NCBI RefSeq assembly: GCF_018327685.1
Contig: NZ_BNEL01000001.1
Coordinates: 5,875,904-5,939,903, forward strand
DNA: 64,000 bases
Origin: Streptomyces sp. TS71-3
GTDB taxonomy: Bacteria; Actinomycetota; Actinomycetes; Streptomycetales; Streptomycetaceae
Reading direction: 5' to 3'
How positions within the stretch are numbered: position 1 is the stretch's first letter; every line of letters starts with the position of its first letter. Below the pieces are notes generated by a model. It was not told the origin of the DNA. It did not search any database and was given only the letters and a program-made list of their open reading frames with translations. The translations under genes were made by a program, and so were the position numbers. Of this stretch, positions 16,939 to 26,864 are shown one piece after another.

Positions 16939-18258
16939 ATGGCCAGGGGCAGTGCGGTTGTCGTCGGGGGAAGCGTGGCGGGACTGCTGGCCGCCCGCGC
17001 GCTGAGCGACCGTTTCGAGCAGGTCACCGTGTTCGACCGGGACGCTCTGCCACCAGAGCCCCGGCCGCACACCGGGGTGCCGCAGGGGCGCCAGGTACAC
17101 GCCCTGCTCCATCGCGGCGCCGAGACGCTTGGGGCGCTGCTGCCCGGTTTCCTGGACGACCTGAAGGGCGCCGGTGTGCCGACGGGGGACGGCCAGCGGG
17201 ACCACCACATGTACCTGGACGGGCACCTCATCGTGCCCGCCGCGTCCGGGCTCACCCTCTACGGCGCGAGCAGGTCGCTCATCGAGTACCTGATCCGCAC
17301 CCGGGTCACCGCGCTGCCCAACGTGGCGATCGTGGACGGCACCGCCGTCACCGGCCTCGTCCTCACCGGGGACGGCGAACGGGTCGCCGGGGTACGGCCG
17401 GCCGGTGCCGAAGAGGTCCGCGCCGACCTCGTCGTCGACGCCACGGGCCGCGGCTCCCACGGCGCACGGTGGCTGCGCGAGGCCGGTGCCCCGGTGCCCC
17501 CGACCTCCGCCATCCGCGCCGACGTCGTCTACGTCACCCGGCACTACGCCCGCAGGCCCGAGCACCTGAACGGGCTGCTCGGCGCCACGATCATCCCGTA
17601 TCCGGGGATGCGGCGCGGTGGCGTCGTGGTGCGGCAGGAGGGCGACAGGTTCGCCATCGTGCTCGCCGGCATGCTGGGGGAGGAACCGCCGCTCGACGAG
17701 GGGGCGTACGCGGCCTGGGCCCGTTCGCTGCCGTCGTCCGAGGTCGCCGACGTCATCGACACGTCGGAGCCGCTCGACGAGCCGGCCAAGATGCGGTTCC
17801 GCCAGAGCGTCCGCCACCATTTCGAACGCCTCGACGCGCCACCCGCCGGCTTCCTCGCCGTCGGCGACGCGCTGTGCGACTTCAACCCCGTGTACGGGCA
17901 GGGCATGACGGTCGCCGCCATGGAGGCCGAACTGCTGCGGGACCTCCTCGCCGGTGAGGAGGAACACGACCTGCCGCGGCGCTTCTTCGCCGCGGCCGCC
18001 AAGGTGGTCGACGGTCCCTGGCAGCTCGCGGCGGGAGGCGACTACCGGTTCCCCGAGGTCGAGGGGCGGCGTCCTGCCCTGGGAAGGCTCGTCGAGCGCT
18101 ACCTTGACCGCTACAGGGCCGCCGCCTCCGTCGACCCGGTACTCGGCACCCGCTTCCTGCACGTCGCGCACCTCATGGCCCCGCCGTCCCGCCTGCTGTC
18201 TCCCCCGACGGCACTACGCGTGATGCGGGCACGCCCCGGACGCAGGGCGAGTCGATGA
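16939..18258 (+). CDS. FAD-dependent monooxygenase / hydroxylase-like protein
   Basis: A 439-residue flavoprotein beginning at ATG 16939 after GAGGAGGT. The FAD-binding GxGxxG-type motif is AVVVGGSVAGLLAARAL at residues 6-22. A DLVVDATGRGSHGARWL segment corresponds to the DG-like motif, and FLAVGDALCDFNPVYGQGM is the GD motif that contacts the flavin ribityl chain. The order fits group A flavin monooxygenases and geranylgeranyl-reductase-like oxidoreductases. The substrate is unknown; there is no biosynthetic cluster around it. Confidence 0.85.
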   Translation: MARGSAVVVGGSVAGLLAARALSDRFEQVTVFDRDALPPEPRPHTGVPQGRQVHALLHRGAETLGALLPGFLDDLKGAGVPTGDGQRDHHMYLDGHLIVPAASGLTLYGASRSLIEYLIRTRVTALPNVAIVDGTAVTGLVLTGDGERVAGVRPAGAEEVRADLVVDATGRGSHGARWLREAGAPVPPTSAIRADVVYVTRHYARRPEHLNGLLGATIIPYPGMRRGGVVVRQEGDRFAIVLAGMLGEEPPLDEGAYAAWARSLPSSEVADVIDTSEPLDEPAKMRFRQSVRHHFERLDAPPAGFLAVGDALCDFNPVYGQGMTVAAMEAELLRDLLAGEEEHDLPRRFFAAAAKVVDGPWQLAAGGDYRFPEVEGRRPALGRLVERYLDRYRAAASVDPVLGTRFLHVAHLMAPPSRLLSPPTALRVMRARPGRRASR

Positions 18259-18440
18259 CGGCCCCTTCGGAGATCACCCGGGAATCAGCCGGAGAACACC
18301 CGGAGACACCCGGAGACACCCGGACACCGACGGGTAGGTCGCCTTTCGGGTGGTCGTCGTCCGGCCCACCGCCTGGTGCCATCCGCGTCCGACCCATCCC
18401 CACTACGGTCGTCGGGACATGACTGAAACGGGGTCCACCC

Positions 18441-19451
18441 ATGCTGACGGCCGTTGCCACCGCAGTCGGTGAGCCGCTCACCTTCACCGAACGCGACGTG
18501 CCCGAACCCGGCCAGGGAGAGGTCCTGGTCAAGATCACCGCGTGCGGAGTCTGCTACACGGACCTGGACGTGCTCCAGGGCCAATGGCCCGACGCCCGCT
18601 TCCCGCTCGTCCCCGGTCACGAGATCACCGGCGTGGTGGACGCCACCGGTCCCGGCGTGTCGTGGCCGGAGGCCGGCGCGTCCGTGGGTGCCCAGATCCT
18701 CGGCGACTCCGACCGCCGCTGCGACTACTGCGTGCGCGGCGAGCAGATCCTCTGCCCCCAGAAGCGCTTCACGGGCATCGACATGGACGGCGGCTACACC
18801 GAATACGCCCTTCTCAAGGCCGACTTCGTCACCCCACTGCCGGAGGGGCTCGACCCGGTCGCGGCGGCTCCGCTGATGTGCGCGGGCCTGACCGCCTTCA
18901 ACGGCCTGAGGCAGGGCGGGATCACCCCGACCTCGCGCGTCGCCGTCATCGGCGCCGGCGGAGTCGGGGCACTGGCGATCCGCTACGCCGTCGCCATGGG
19001 AGCCCGTGTCGCCGTCGTCGGCCGGACGGACCGGCACGAGGCGGCGGTGAGGAAGATGGGCGCCGAACGGTTCATCAGCACGCAGGACGCCGACCCGGCC
19101 AAGGCACTCAGGGCCTGGCACGGCGGAGCGAACCTCATCCTCAACACCACCCCGTCCACCTCGGCCGCCGCCGCCACGTTCACCGGTCTGGCGCCCGACG
19201 GCAGGCTCGTCCTGTGCGGGTACGGCCCCGAGCCGCTGGTCCTGCCCACCCAGCCGCTGGTCCTCAACCGGCTGCACGCCATGGTCAACCCATCCGGCTC
19301 CCCGCACGACGCGCGCGACACCCTCGCGTTCTCAGCGGCCCACGGCATCCTGCCCGAGATCACCACCATCGCCCTGCGCGACGCCAACGCGGTACTCGAC
19401 GCCATGGCCAAGGGCAGCTCCGGCAAGCGGTCGGTCATCACCTTCGACTGA
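18441..19451 (+). CDS. zinc-dependent alcohol dehydrogenase
   Basis: A 336-residue medium-chain dehydrogenase. Catalytic zinc ligands are visible as C35 (ITACGVCYTD) and H60-E61 (VPGHEITG). The structural zinc lobe, DRRCDYCVRGEQILCPQKRF, keeps three of the usual four Cys. A GAGGVGALAIRYA nucleotide-binding motif follows. It oxidises an alcohol or reduces an aldehyde with NAD(P). The upstream space 18259-18440 contains short CGGAGACACCC direct repeats. The 3' end abuts a truncated SDR on the opposite strand. Confidence 0.88.
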   Translation: MLTAVATAVGEPLTFTERDVPEPGQGEVLVKITACGVCYTDLDVLQGQWPDARFPLVPGHEITGVVDATGPGVSWPEAGASVGAQILGDSDRRCDYCVRGEQILCPQKRFTGIDMDGGYTEYALLKADFVTPLPEGLDPVAAAPLMCAGLTAFNGLRQGGITPTSRVAVIGAGGVGALAIRYAVAMGARVAVVGRTDRHEAAVRKMGAERFISTQDADPAKALRAWHGGANLILNTTPSTSAAAATFTGLAPDGRLVLCGYGPEPLVLPTQPLVLNRLHAMVNPSGSPHDARDTLAFSAAHGILPEITTIALRDANAVLDAMAKGSSGKRSVITFD

Positions 19452-20089
19452 CCGCTGGCGTAGATGCCCTCGCCGGACCAGCGGCGGGTGGCCTCGACGG
19501 CGAGAAGCGCGTCGGCGGTCTTCGACTGGCCGTAAGAGATGAGCGGGTCGTACGGCCTGAAGTCGAAGTGGAGATCGTCGAAGACGACGGGGGAGAAGAG
19601 GTTGCCGCCGGAGCTGACGGACACGATCCGGGCGCCGTGGGCGGCCGCCAGCGCGTCGTGCAGGCCCAGCGTGAGGGCGAAGTGGCCCATGAAGTTCGTG
19701 GCGAACTGCATCTCCCAGCCCTCGGGCGTGCGCTCGACCTCGGGGAGGGCCATGATCCCGGCGTTCTTGACCAGGATGTGCAGCGGCTGGTCCCACTCGT
19801 CCAGGAACCGGCGCACGGATGCCTGGTCCGCCAGGTCCAGGGCGCGGACCGTCACCCTGGTGTTGCCCGTGGAACTGGTGATCTCCGCGGCGATCTCCTC
19901 GGCCGCCCCCGGGCGGCGCACGGCGAGGACGACCTCCGCGCCGGCGGATGCGAGGGCGCGCGCGGTCTCGATGCCGATACCGGATCCGGCCCCGGTGATC
20001 AGGGCGCGCTTGCCGACGAGGTCCACACCGTCGAGGACATCGTCAGCCGTGGAGCTGAAGCCGAAGGGTGTGCGGATGGTGCCGGTCAT
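19452..20089 (-). pseudogene. short-chain dehydrogenase, 3'-truncated
   Basis: The gene starts properly at ATG 20089 after GAGGTCTC and encodes the N-terminal two thirds of a WW-oxidoreductase-like SDR: TGAGSGIGIETARAL cofactor motif near residue 35, KNAGIMA near residue 110, SVSSGGNLFSP and the catalytic YGQSK near residue 190. After TRRWSGEGIYAS the conserved sequence stops exactly where the convergent alcohol dehydrogenase gene ends; the frame runs on through antisense of that gene. About 100 C-terminal residues are missing. Ser, Tyr and Lys are present but substrate-binding helices are lost, so the protein is probably inactive. Confidence 0.75.
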
Positions 20090-20414
20090 CGCGAGACCTC
20101 TCAGGTGCGTGGGGATCGGGGCCGGCCCGGAGCGTGCCTCGGGCCCGGCACCTTCCACGGTGCCGCCACGCCCGGCTGCCAGCCAGAGCCCTGGGAACCC
20201 TGGTAGCGGCAGGGACAGGCTGGCACCAGGCATACCGCAGCGGCGACCAGGCCGGGCAGGCGCCACGTCGCGCAGCGCACACGGAAGTGCGACGCTCCGC
20301 CGGTCCTGCCCGGGGAGCGCCGCACTTCTTCACCGCGATCGAAGCCGACGGGATGGCGCCTGGCCCTCAGCCCTCAGCCCAGCCTTCGGCCCCCAGCCCC
20401 CCGGGCCCCTCCCC
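20090..20414. other. intergenic region, no gene seen
   Basis: A 325-base space between the alpha-mannosidase stop and the SDR start, both on the minus strand. I see no conserved protein and no strong hairpin; the left end presumably holds the promoter of the truncated SDR. A run of CAGCC-type short repeats occupies 20366-20412 next to the mannosidase stop. Confidence 0.5.
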
Positions 20415-23400
20415 TCAGAGCCGCACCCGCACCGCCGCGCTCCCCAGCCGGGGGATCTCCACGAGGATGTCGGCGCCGTCGAGGCCTGCCGGCCCGAGGG
20501 GGTCTCCGAGGTACGTGGCGCGTTCCGCGCCGGTGACCGGGAAGCCGCAGCGAAGGCGGACGGTGCGCGCCTCGGTGGCGTACGACTGAAGGCGCACCAG
20601 CACATCGGCACCCGCGCCTGCGGCCTCCCTCGCAGTCCCCGTCGCACCCGCATCCCCACCCGCGCCGCCCCCGACCGCCACCGGTGTCACGTCGACCACC
20701 TTGACCTGCGCGTCGTCCAGGGACAGCAAGGCGAACACGGCGGGCCGGCCGCCATCGGGCGCACCGTGCGCCGGCACACCGACCAGGGGGTGGTCGATCT
20801 CGTACGCCGTGCGCACCGCCAGGGCGTCGGCGCTGATCCTCTCGCCGCGGCGGCGGACGCCCACCGCGTACCGGAAGGTGGTGTGGAACGCCTGCTGGGA
20901 GGGGAAGTTCGTGTCCCACAGGTTGTTGTGCACCCAGGAGTAGACCGTGCCGGGCTGCCGCGGTGACGTCGAGTCAGGGAACGGCGCGTAGGGCAGGGCG
21001 ATCGTCTCCGGTTGCACGAGCGGCGCGTCCCGGGTGACCCAGGCGACGGGGCCGCCGGCGTCCTCCAGCGAGACGAACGAGCGCACGGCGCGCATGTGCT
21101 GGGGTGCGCCGGGCACGTGTTCGAGGCCGGTACCGGTCAGCGCTCCGGTGATCTCGTAGTGCACGACCGGCTCCGACAGGGCGAAAGGAAACGCCAGGTA
21201 CGCACTCTCCTTCGTCATGGTGGCGGGCTTGTCGAACCGGTTGTCGAACACGACATGCGCGTCGTCGCGGCCGAGGCTCACCGTGGTGCGCGCCCGGTGG
21301 ACGCCGTCCGCCGCGTACTCGAAGGTGAGCCGCTGTCCGAGCCCGTCGTCGCGGCGTTCGAGCAGGACGCGGGGCGGGCCAGGGTCCGGGAGCCGAGCAG
21401 TTCGAGCTCCTCGCTGACCGTGGTCTTGTTGGCCTGGTGGTTGTAGCCGCCGGCGGTCGTGTAGGTGTCGTAGACGTAGCCGTTGAAACCGACCACGGCG
21501 TCCTGGTCGACCAGCTCCCGGCCGGTCGCCTTCTCGACGAGGCTCGCCACGCATGCCTTCGCCAGATCCACGCGCACACGCAGGTGGTCGTTCTCCAGGA
21601 CCAGGTCCTCGGCGGTGGGCAGCGGTACCGCGGCACCGTCCTCCTTCTCGCCGGTACCGACCCGCCCCTGGGAACGGGCCTCCTCCTCGGCGGAGCGCGT
21701 GTGCCGCTCGGCCGCCCGGCCGGACGGGTCCGCCGCGTCGACCACCGCCACGTCCAGCCGCACCATTGCGAACGGCGGCACGTCGGGCACCTCGACGCTC
21801 AGCCACCGCCCGGCATCGCGATGGACGTGGTTGGTCTGCGGCTCCTCCACCGCCGGCAGGGGAGCGCCGGTGCGGCCGTCGCCGACCGACACACGCTTGT
21901 CCAGCGGCACCCGGCTCTCCCGGAGGAAGAACCTCACGACGGACGTCCGGGGAGCCGCCGTGGTGTTGACCGCCCAGTACGTCGCGTCGGCACTCCCGGA
22001 CGTGGGCAGCACCGCGCCGAGCGCGGCCGACGCGTGGTCGAGGAAGGTGTCGGCGTAGTTGCTGCCGTGCAGGGCGTAGCCGTACTTCCAGTGCCACTGC
22101 TGCTCGCCCGACTGGCCGCCACCGTCGCCGTGCGTCCACGGGTCGGCCGCGCCCCAGGTGTGCTCGTTGAACAGCGAGATCGACCGGTAGGCGTCGGCGG
22201 CGCCGAGCCTGACGTCGGCGGCCAGCCGGGCGGTGGGCCCCGCAGGATCCATCAGCGCGGCCATGCCGTACAGGGTGCCGGCGTCGGTGACCACGGACTG
22301 GGCGCGGCGCACCATCGCCTGGGGCCGGGCGCCCGAGCCGACGCCCTCGACCCACCAGTCGCCCCAGTCGCCCTCGAAGGTGGGAATCTCCGGGCCCAGC
22401 CGCGCCTCGGCGTCGTCGAAGAAGTCGGTGTTGGTGGACAGCCGCAGCTTGGGGCTCTGCCATGTCTCGTTCCACCGGCGCACGGTCTCGGCCATGATCA
22501 GCCGCGGTGGCGCGTTGTCCCCGAAGTGGCCCTGCACCCTCAGATGCAGCACGTCCCACGGGTAGGGCTCGCGGTCCTGCGCGCCGGGGCCCTGCCAGCC
22601 CAGCAGCTCCACCGGGAACGGGTACGGGTTGGTCGCGAGCGAGGTCAGGTAGGCCGGCAGCAGGTCGTCCACCATCTCGTAGGAGGTGGCGAAGCCGAGC
22701 ATGGGGCCTTCCATGTACGCCAGGCCGTGCGGGCTGTCGGTCATCCACACCAGTACCTCGTTGCCCGAGGGCGCGCGCCACCGGAACAGCCGCGGCAGCC
22801 GCGATCCGCCGTTGGCGTTCGGCACCGAGCGCCCCGCCCAGTTGTGGGCCACCGACAGGTACCGCACGCCCAGCTGGGAGAGCGCGTCGGGCAGCCCGGC
22901 GACGGTGCCGGGCACGTCGGTCTGCATGGCGGAGCGGAACTCGACCCCGTACTCGTCCCTGACTCTGCGGGCCAGCCGCAGCAGCTCGTGCAGCTCGTCG
23001 GTCGAGCAGGTGTCGGTGTGCAGGTTGTACGGCATGGCCGTCAGCTCGATCTGGCCGGCCCGGACCCGCTCGACGAACTCCTTGACCCGCTCCGGCGGCC
23101 GGACGGACGCCCACTGCTCGAACGACCAGAGCGATTCCACCGCCCATCGGAACCTCGCGTCGTCGGGCCAGCCGTCGGTGGCGCGGGTGAGGTCGAGGCA
23201 CGAGTCGAGGAAGGCGACGTGCTCGCCCAGCACCGTGCCCTGCGGATCGGTGTAGCCGATGTCCAGGTGCGAATGGTGCACCAGGTGGATCGTCCAGTCG
23301 CGCGGCGGGTCCAGCGCGAAGGCGAGGACCGCCGAGTCCGTGCCGTTGCCCGCCTCGATCCGGATGTCGTGGCGCTCGGAGGCGAGCGGGAGCAGCAGCC

Positions 23401-23677
23401 GTGCCCCGCCCGGCGCGGGGAGCACCTCCACGGGTATCGGGCCGCCGCCGGCCGTCACGTCGAACGCCCAGTCACCGTGCCCCGAGACATCGCCCGAGAT
23501 CAGGATCCGTACCGACCGCTGGGCGCCGTCCGCACCCCGCCGCACGAGGTGCTCGGGCATGGCCCGCAGTTCCGTGTCGCCGGCCCGCGCGGTGGCGGCG
23601 ACGGCGAGCGAGACCATGCCGGCCCGGACCTTGTCGTTCGACCATCGGCGGTCGCGTACGAGTGCACGCGTTGTCAT
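20415..23677 (-). pseudogene. alpha-mannosidase, glycoside hydrolase family 38 (one frameshift as given)
   Basis: Start ATG 23677, stop 20415; the span is 3263 bases, one short of 1088 codons. Frame 1 covers about 765 residues and frame 2 the last 320; they join near 21385-21400 in a C/G-rich stretch (LLGSRTLA to PRVLLERRDDG). GH38 signs: HLVHHSHLDIGYTDPQ near residue 140 gives the zinc His and Asp, SAMQTDVPG carries the likely nucleophile Asp, and FNEHTWGA has the C-terminal zinc His. The enzyme releases mannose from alpha-mannosides; no signal peptide, so it is cytoplasmic. It is last in an operon with a binding protein and two permeases. A single error would restore it. Confidence 0.85.
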
Positions 23678-23705
23678 ATCTTTCCTGTCTCCCAAGGTGG
23701 TTCGG

Positions 23706-24518
23706 TCAGGACGTGAGCCGGAGGCTGTTGACGAAGAACCGCTGGAACACGAAGAAGAGCACCACGGTCGGCACCGACGCGACGAGCGCACCGGCCAGCA
23801 CCACGGGCGGCCCGACGGTGCCGTAGTTGCCGTTGAGGTCGGCCAGCGTCGCCATCACCGGCCGCACGTTGGGGCTCAGCGAGAGCGTGATCCCGAACAG
23901 CAGGTCGTTCCATATCCAGGTGAACTGGAAGATGAACGCGGCCAGCAGCGCGCTCCTGGCCAGCGGCAGGTGGATGCGGAGGAACATCTGAAGCCAGTTC
24001 ATGCCGTCGAGCTGAGCCGCCTCGGAGATCTCCCGCGGCACCGTCAGCATGAAGTTCCGGTTGACGAAGAAGGCGAACGGGATGGTCAGCGCGACGTAGA
24101 CCAGCACCATGCCGTACTGCGTGTCGTACAGGCCGGTCCTGGCGAACCCGGTGAACAGCGGGGACAGGAAGGTCTGCAACGGCAGTACGGTGCCGATGAA
24201 GATGGCCCAGAACCAGACCGCGGGCCGGCGCACAGGCATCACGACGACGGCGAACGAGGCGAGCGCGGCGACCACCACCGCCACCGCCCCGCCGACCACC
24301 GCGTACAGGAGCGTGTTGAGGAGCCCCCGGCCGACGTCGGCGCTGGTGAACGCGGTGCGGACATTGCCGAGGAATCCCGGAGCGGAGAACCACCAGCGTG
24401 GTGAGCCGGTGTACTGCCCGGCGGGTGTGAACGCGTTGACGACGACCAGCCAGGTCGGCACCAGCCACACGAGCGATATCAGGGCGACCAGGACGCCCCG
24501 GACGGACCTCCCGGTCAT
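23706..24518 (-). CDS. carbohydrate ABC transporter permease (MalG-like)
   Basis: A 270-residue inner-membrane protein with six hydrophobic segments. The EAA loop that docks on the ATPase is PREISEAAQLDGMNWLQMFLRIHLPL near residues 165-190. It starts at ATG 24518, which overlaps the stop of the upstream permease by four bases. An FNDLL-like WNDLLFGITL segment near the end is typical of MalG/CUT1 permeases. No ATPase gene is in the operon, so it probably uses a shared MsiK-type ATPase, as is usual for Streptomyces CUT1 systems. Confidence 0.9.
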   Translation of the reverse strand: MTGRSVRGVLVALISLVWLVPTWLVVVNAFTPAGQYTGSPRWWFSAPGFLGNVRTAFTSADVGRGLLNTLLYAVVGGAVAVVVAALASFAVVVMPVRRPAVWFWAIFIGTVLPLQTFLSPLFTGFARTGLYDTQYGMVLVYVALTIPFAFFVNRNFMLTVPREISEAAQLDGMNWLQMFLRIHLPLARSALLAAFIFQFTWIWNDLLFGITLSLSPNVRPVMATLADLNGNYGTVGPPVVLAGALVASVPTVVLFFVFQRFFVNSLRLTS

Positions 24519-25471
24519 GAGACCTCCCCCCAGCGCGGTTGCACCTGCCGGCGCAGGTAGAGCCAGGACGCGGCGATGACGACGACCGTCAGCACGACGG
24601 AGACCGCCGCGCCGTAGCCGTACCGGTTGAGGGTGAAGGTCTGCCGGTACATCGTCAGGGCCAGCGTCTCGGAGTCCGTGCCCGGCCCGCCCTGGGTCAG
24701 CAGCCAGACGATGTCGAAGGTCTTGAGGCTGTTGACGATGGACATGCCCACCACCACGACGGTCATCGGCCGCAGCTGCGGCACGATCACCCGGAGGAAC
24801 AGCTGCATGCCCTGCGCGCCGTCGAGGCGCGCGGCCTCGATGGTGTCCACCGGGATGGTCTGGAGCCCGATCAGGAACAGGATCAGCGAGGCGCCGGTCG
24901 CCTGCCAGGTCGTGGCCACGATCATCACGATCGTGTTCAGCGGCCAGTGCAGCAGCCACTCCTGCTGCCAGCCGCCGAGTCCGATGGCGCCCAGCGTCTG
25001 GTTGACGGCCCCGTCGCTCCTCAGCAGGAACGTCCACAGCAACGCCGTCGCGGAGCCCGACAGCGCGTACGGGATGACCACCGCGGTACGGGCCACCACG
25101 CCCCAGCGCACCGAGTTGGTCAGCGCCGCGAGGACGAGGCCGAGCAGCACGGGCAGCACCAGCGTGCCCACCACCCAGCACACCGTGTTCAGCAGGGACC
25201 GGGCGAAGTCGGGGTCGGTGAAGAGCGCGACGTAGTTGGACAGGCCCACGAAGCGGGCGCTGATGCCGTTGTCGTCGAACAGGCTGCGCCCCGCGGTGAC
25301 CGCGAACGGCACCACCAGCAGTGCGACGATCAGTGCGACGGCCGGCAGCAGGAAGGCACCCACCGCGGCGGCTCGGCGGAACTCACCGGATCGCGCCGTG
25401 GACGTGGGCGCCGCGGACGTACGTGGTTCTGTCGGGGGTGCCGCCTTGGCGGCATGGGTTACGACGTCCAC
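24515..25471 (-). CDS. carbohydrate ABC transporter permease (MalF-like)
   Basis: A 318-residue permease with six membrane segments after a polar N-terminal tail of about 30 residues. I chose the GTG at 25471 because AAGGAG lies eight bases upstream; this start overlaps the binding-protein gene by 13 bases. The EAA loop is TIEAARLDGAQGMQLFLRVIVPQLRP near residue 215. The C-terminal TQGGPGTDSETLALTMYRQTF is characteristic of MalF-type CUT1 permeases. It should pair with the downstream permease to form the channel. Confidence 0.9.
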   Translation of the reverse strand: MDVVTHAAKAAPPTEPRTSAAPTSTARSGEFRRAAAVGAFLLPAVALIVALLVVPFAVTAGRSLFDDNGISARFVGLSNYVALFTDPDFARSLLNTVCWVVGTLVLPVLLGLVLAALTNSVRWGVVARTAVVIPYALSGSATALLWTFLLRSDGAVNQTLGAIGLGGWQQEWLLHWPLNTIVMIVATTWQATGASLILFLIGLQTIPVDTIEAARLDGAQGMQLFLRVIVPQLRPMTVVVVGMSIVNSLKTFDIVWLLTQGGPGTDSETLALTMYRQTFTLNRYGYGAAVSVVLTVVVIAASWLYLRRQVQPRWGEVS

Positions 25472-26754
25472 ATCTTCCACTCCTTGTCGGCTCGACGCTG
25501 CATGCTCGCCAGAGTGCTCTTCGCCTGCGCGGCCGTGGGGTTGATCATGAACGCGCTCAGGTCCAGCACGTTGCCCTCGATCAGCACCGGCGGTGACGCC
25601 TCCCAGTACCGGACGGCCTGGGTCGGCCGCTCGCGTCTCACCTGCGCGGCGACCTGGCGCACAGCTCCGACATCCGGCACCACGGAAGGGTCCGCGGAGG
25701 TGTCCCTGAGGAAGCCCGTCCACGCCCTCTGCACGGCCGGGTTCAGCCAGGCGCGCGCCACGGACACCGCGGCGTCCCGCTTGTGTGCGTGCGCCGCCAC
25801 CGCGAGCACACCGCTCTCCACCAGCGCCGACTGAGCGCCGCCCGGCGGCGGGAGCAGGAAGGCACCCAGGTCGGCGTCCTTCACCCCGGCGTCCAGGAAG
25901 GCGCCGGTGTTCCACGTGCCGTACAGGCACATGGCCGCACGCCCCTGCGCGAACTGGCCCGGTGCGTCGGAGACCGCCGCATCGGGCGGGGAGAACGCAC
26001 CCCGCCGGTACAGATCGCTCCACAGACCCATCGCCTGGCGGCACACCTCGTCGGTGTACGAGGCCCGGCCCGCCGTGAGATCCAGATAGAACCGGTGGTC
26101 AAGCCCGTTGACCAGCTGCTGGAACCAGATCGACGACTCCCAGGTGGTCGCACCGCCCGACATGATCGGTGTGATGCGCCGGGCCCGCGCGGCATCCACC
26201 ACGTGCAGGAACTCCTGCCATGTCGCCGGGACACCGACTCCCAGCCGGTCGAACACCTTCTTGCTGTAGAAGACGGCGTAGTACGACTTGTACAGTGGAA
26301 CGCCGTACTGCCTGCCCCGGTAGCTGAAGGACTCGCGCAGCGCCGCGTCATCGCACCAGCCCTGCCGTGCCGCCTCGTTCCAGGCCTCGGAGACGTCGGC
26401 GAGGATTCCGGCACGGGCGACGTCCCGCAGCCGGTACCCGTTCCACCACTTGATCAGGTCGGACGTGGAGTCCGTCTGCGCCGACATGCGCACGATCTGC
26501 TGGTAGTTGCTCACATTGGGCACGGCCCGGGGCGCCAGCCGGTAACCGGCGAGCCGGTGCACCTGCGCTCCCGCCGCCTGATAACCCGGCGCCCAGGTGG
26601 AGTTGTCGTTGAAGAGCGAGACCACGTCGGCCGGCGCGGGCCGGGTCAGGGAGCCCTGGCCGCAGGCACCGAGCGCCAGTCCGGCGACGCCGACCAGCCC
26701 CGAAGTCAGGGCCGCGCGCCGGCTCACTGGAGGCGGAGTGTCGATCGACTGCAT
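25459..26754 (-). CDS. extracellular solute-binding lipoprotein of sugar ABC transporter
   Basis: A 431-residue exported lipoprotein. The start at ATG 26754 has a GAGGTGG site and gives a short twin-Arg-containing signal (SRRAALTSGLVGVAGLALGAC) with a lipobox LALGAC. The mature protein has the cluster-1 binding-protein layout: WNEAARQGWCDDAALRESFSYRGRQYGVPLYKSYYAVFYSKKVFDRLG and the later MCLYGTWNTGAF. It is first in the operon with two permeases and alpha-mannosidase, so the ligand is probably a mannoside or manno-oligosaccharide. Operator sites lie 35-95 bases upstream. Confidence 0.9.
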   Translation of the reverse strand: MQSIDTPPPVSRRAALTSGLVGVAGLALGACGQGSLTRPAPADVVSLFNDNSTWAPGYQAAGAQVHRLAGYRLAPRAVPNVSNYQQIVRMSAQTDSTSDLIKWWNGYRLRDVARAGILADVSEAWNEAARQGWCDDAALRESFSYRGRQYGVPLYKSYYAVFYSKKVFDRLGVGVPATWQEFLHVVDAARARRITPIMSGGATTWESSIWFQQLVNGLDHRFYLDLTAGRASYTDEVCRQAMGLWSDLYRRGAFSPPDAAVSDAPGQFAQGRAAMCLYGTWNTGAFLDAGVKDADLGAFLLPPPGGAQSALVESGVLAVAAHAHKRDAAVSVARAWLNPAVQRAWTGFLRDTSADPSVVPDVGAVRQVAAQVRRERPTQAVRYWEASPPVLIEGNVLDLSAFMINPTAAQAKSTLASMQRRADKEWKMWTS

Positions 26755-26789
26755 GGAACCACCTCGTCGTGGAAGCATCGACCTGCTAA

Positions 26790-26849
26790 GTTATCGGTAA
26801 CGTACACATCGCCTCGTGATTTGAAAAGAAGTAACGTTGACGTTATCGC
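26790..26849. promoter_or_regulatory. LacI-type operator cluster between divergent mannoside operons
   Basis: GTTATCGGTAAC at 26790-26801 and a compound site, GTAACGTTGACGTTATCGC, at 26831-26849. They share the core of the sites at 10640 and 13666-13722. The cluster covers the space between the ABC/GH38 operon and the isomerase/LacI/ROK operon, so it can control both. Confidence 0.75.
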
Positions 26850-26864
26850 TAGGGGGTCGTTGAC

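Noticed and set aside
21437..23716. A plus-strand open frame of about 760 codons
   Set aside because: It is antisense to the alpha-mannosidase, whose catalytic motifs are clear on the other strand.
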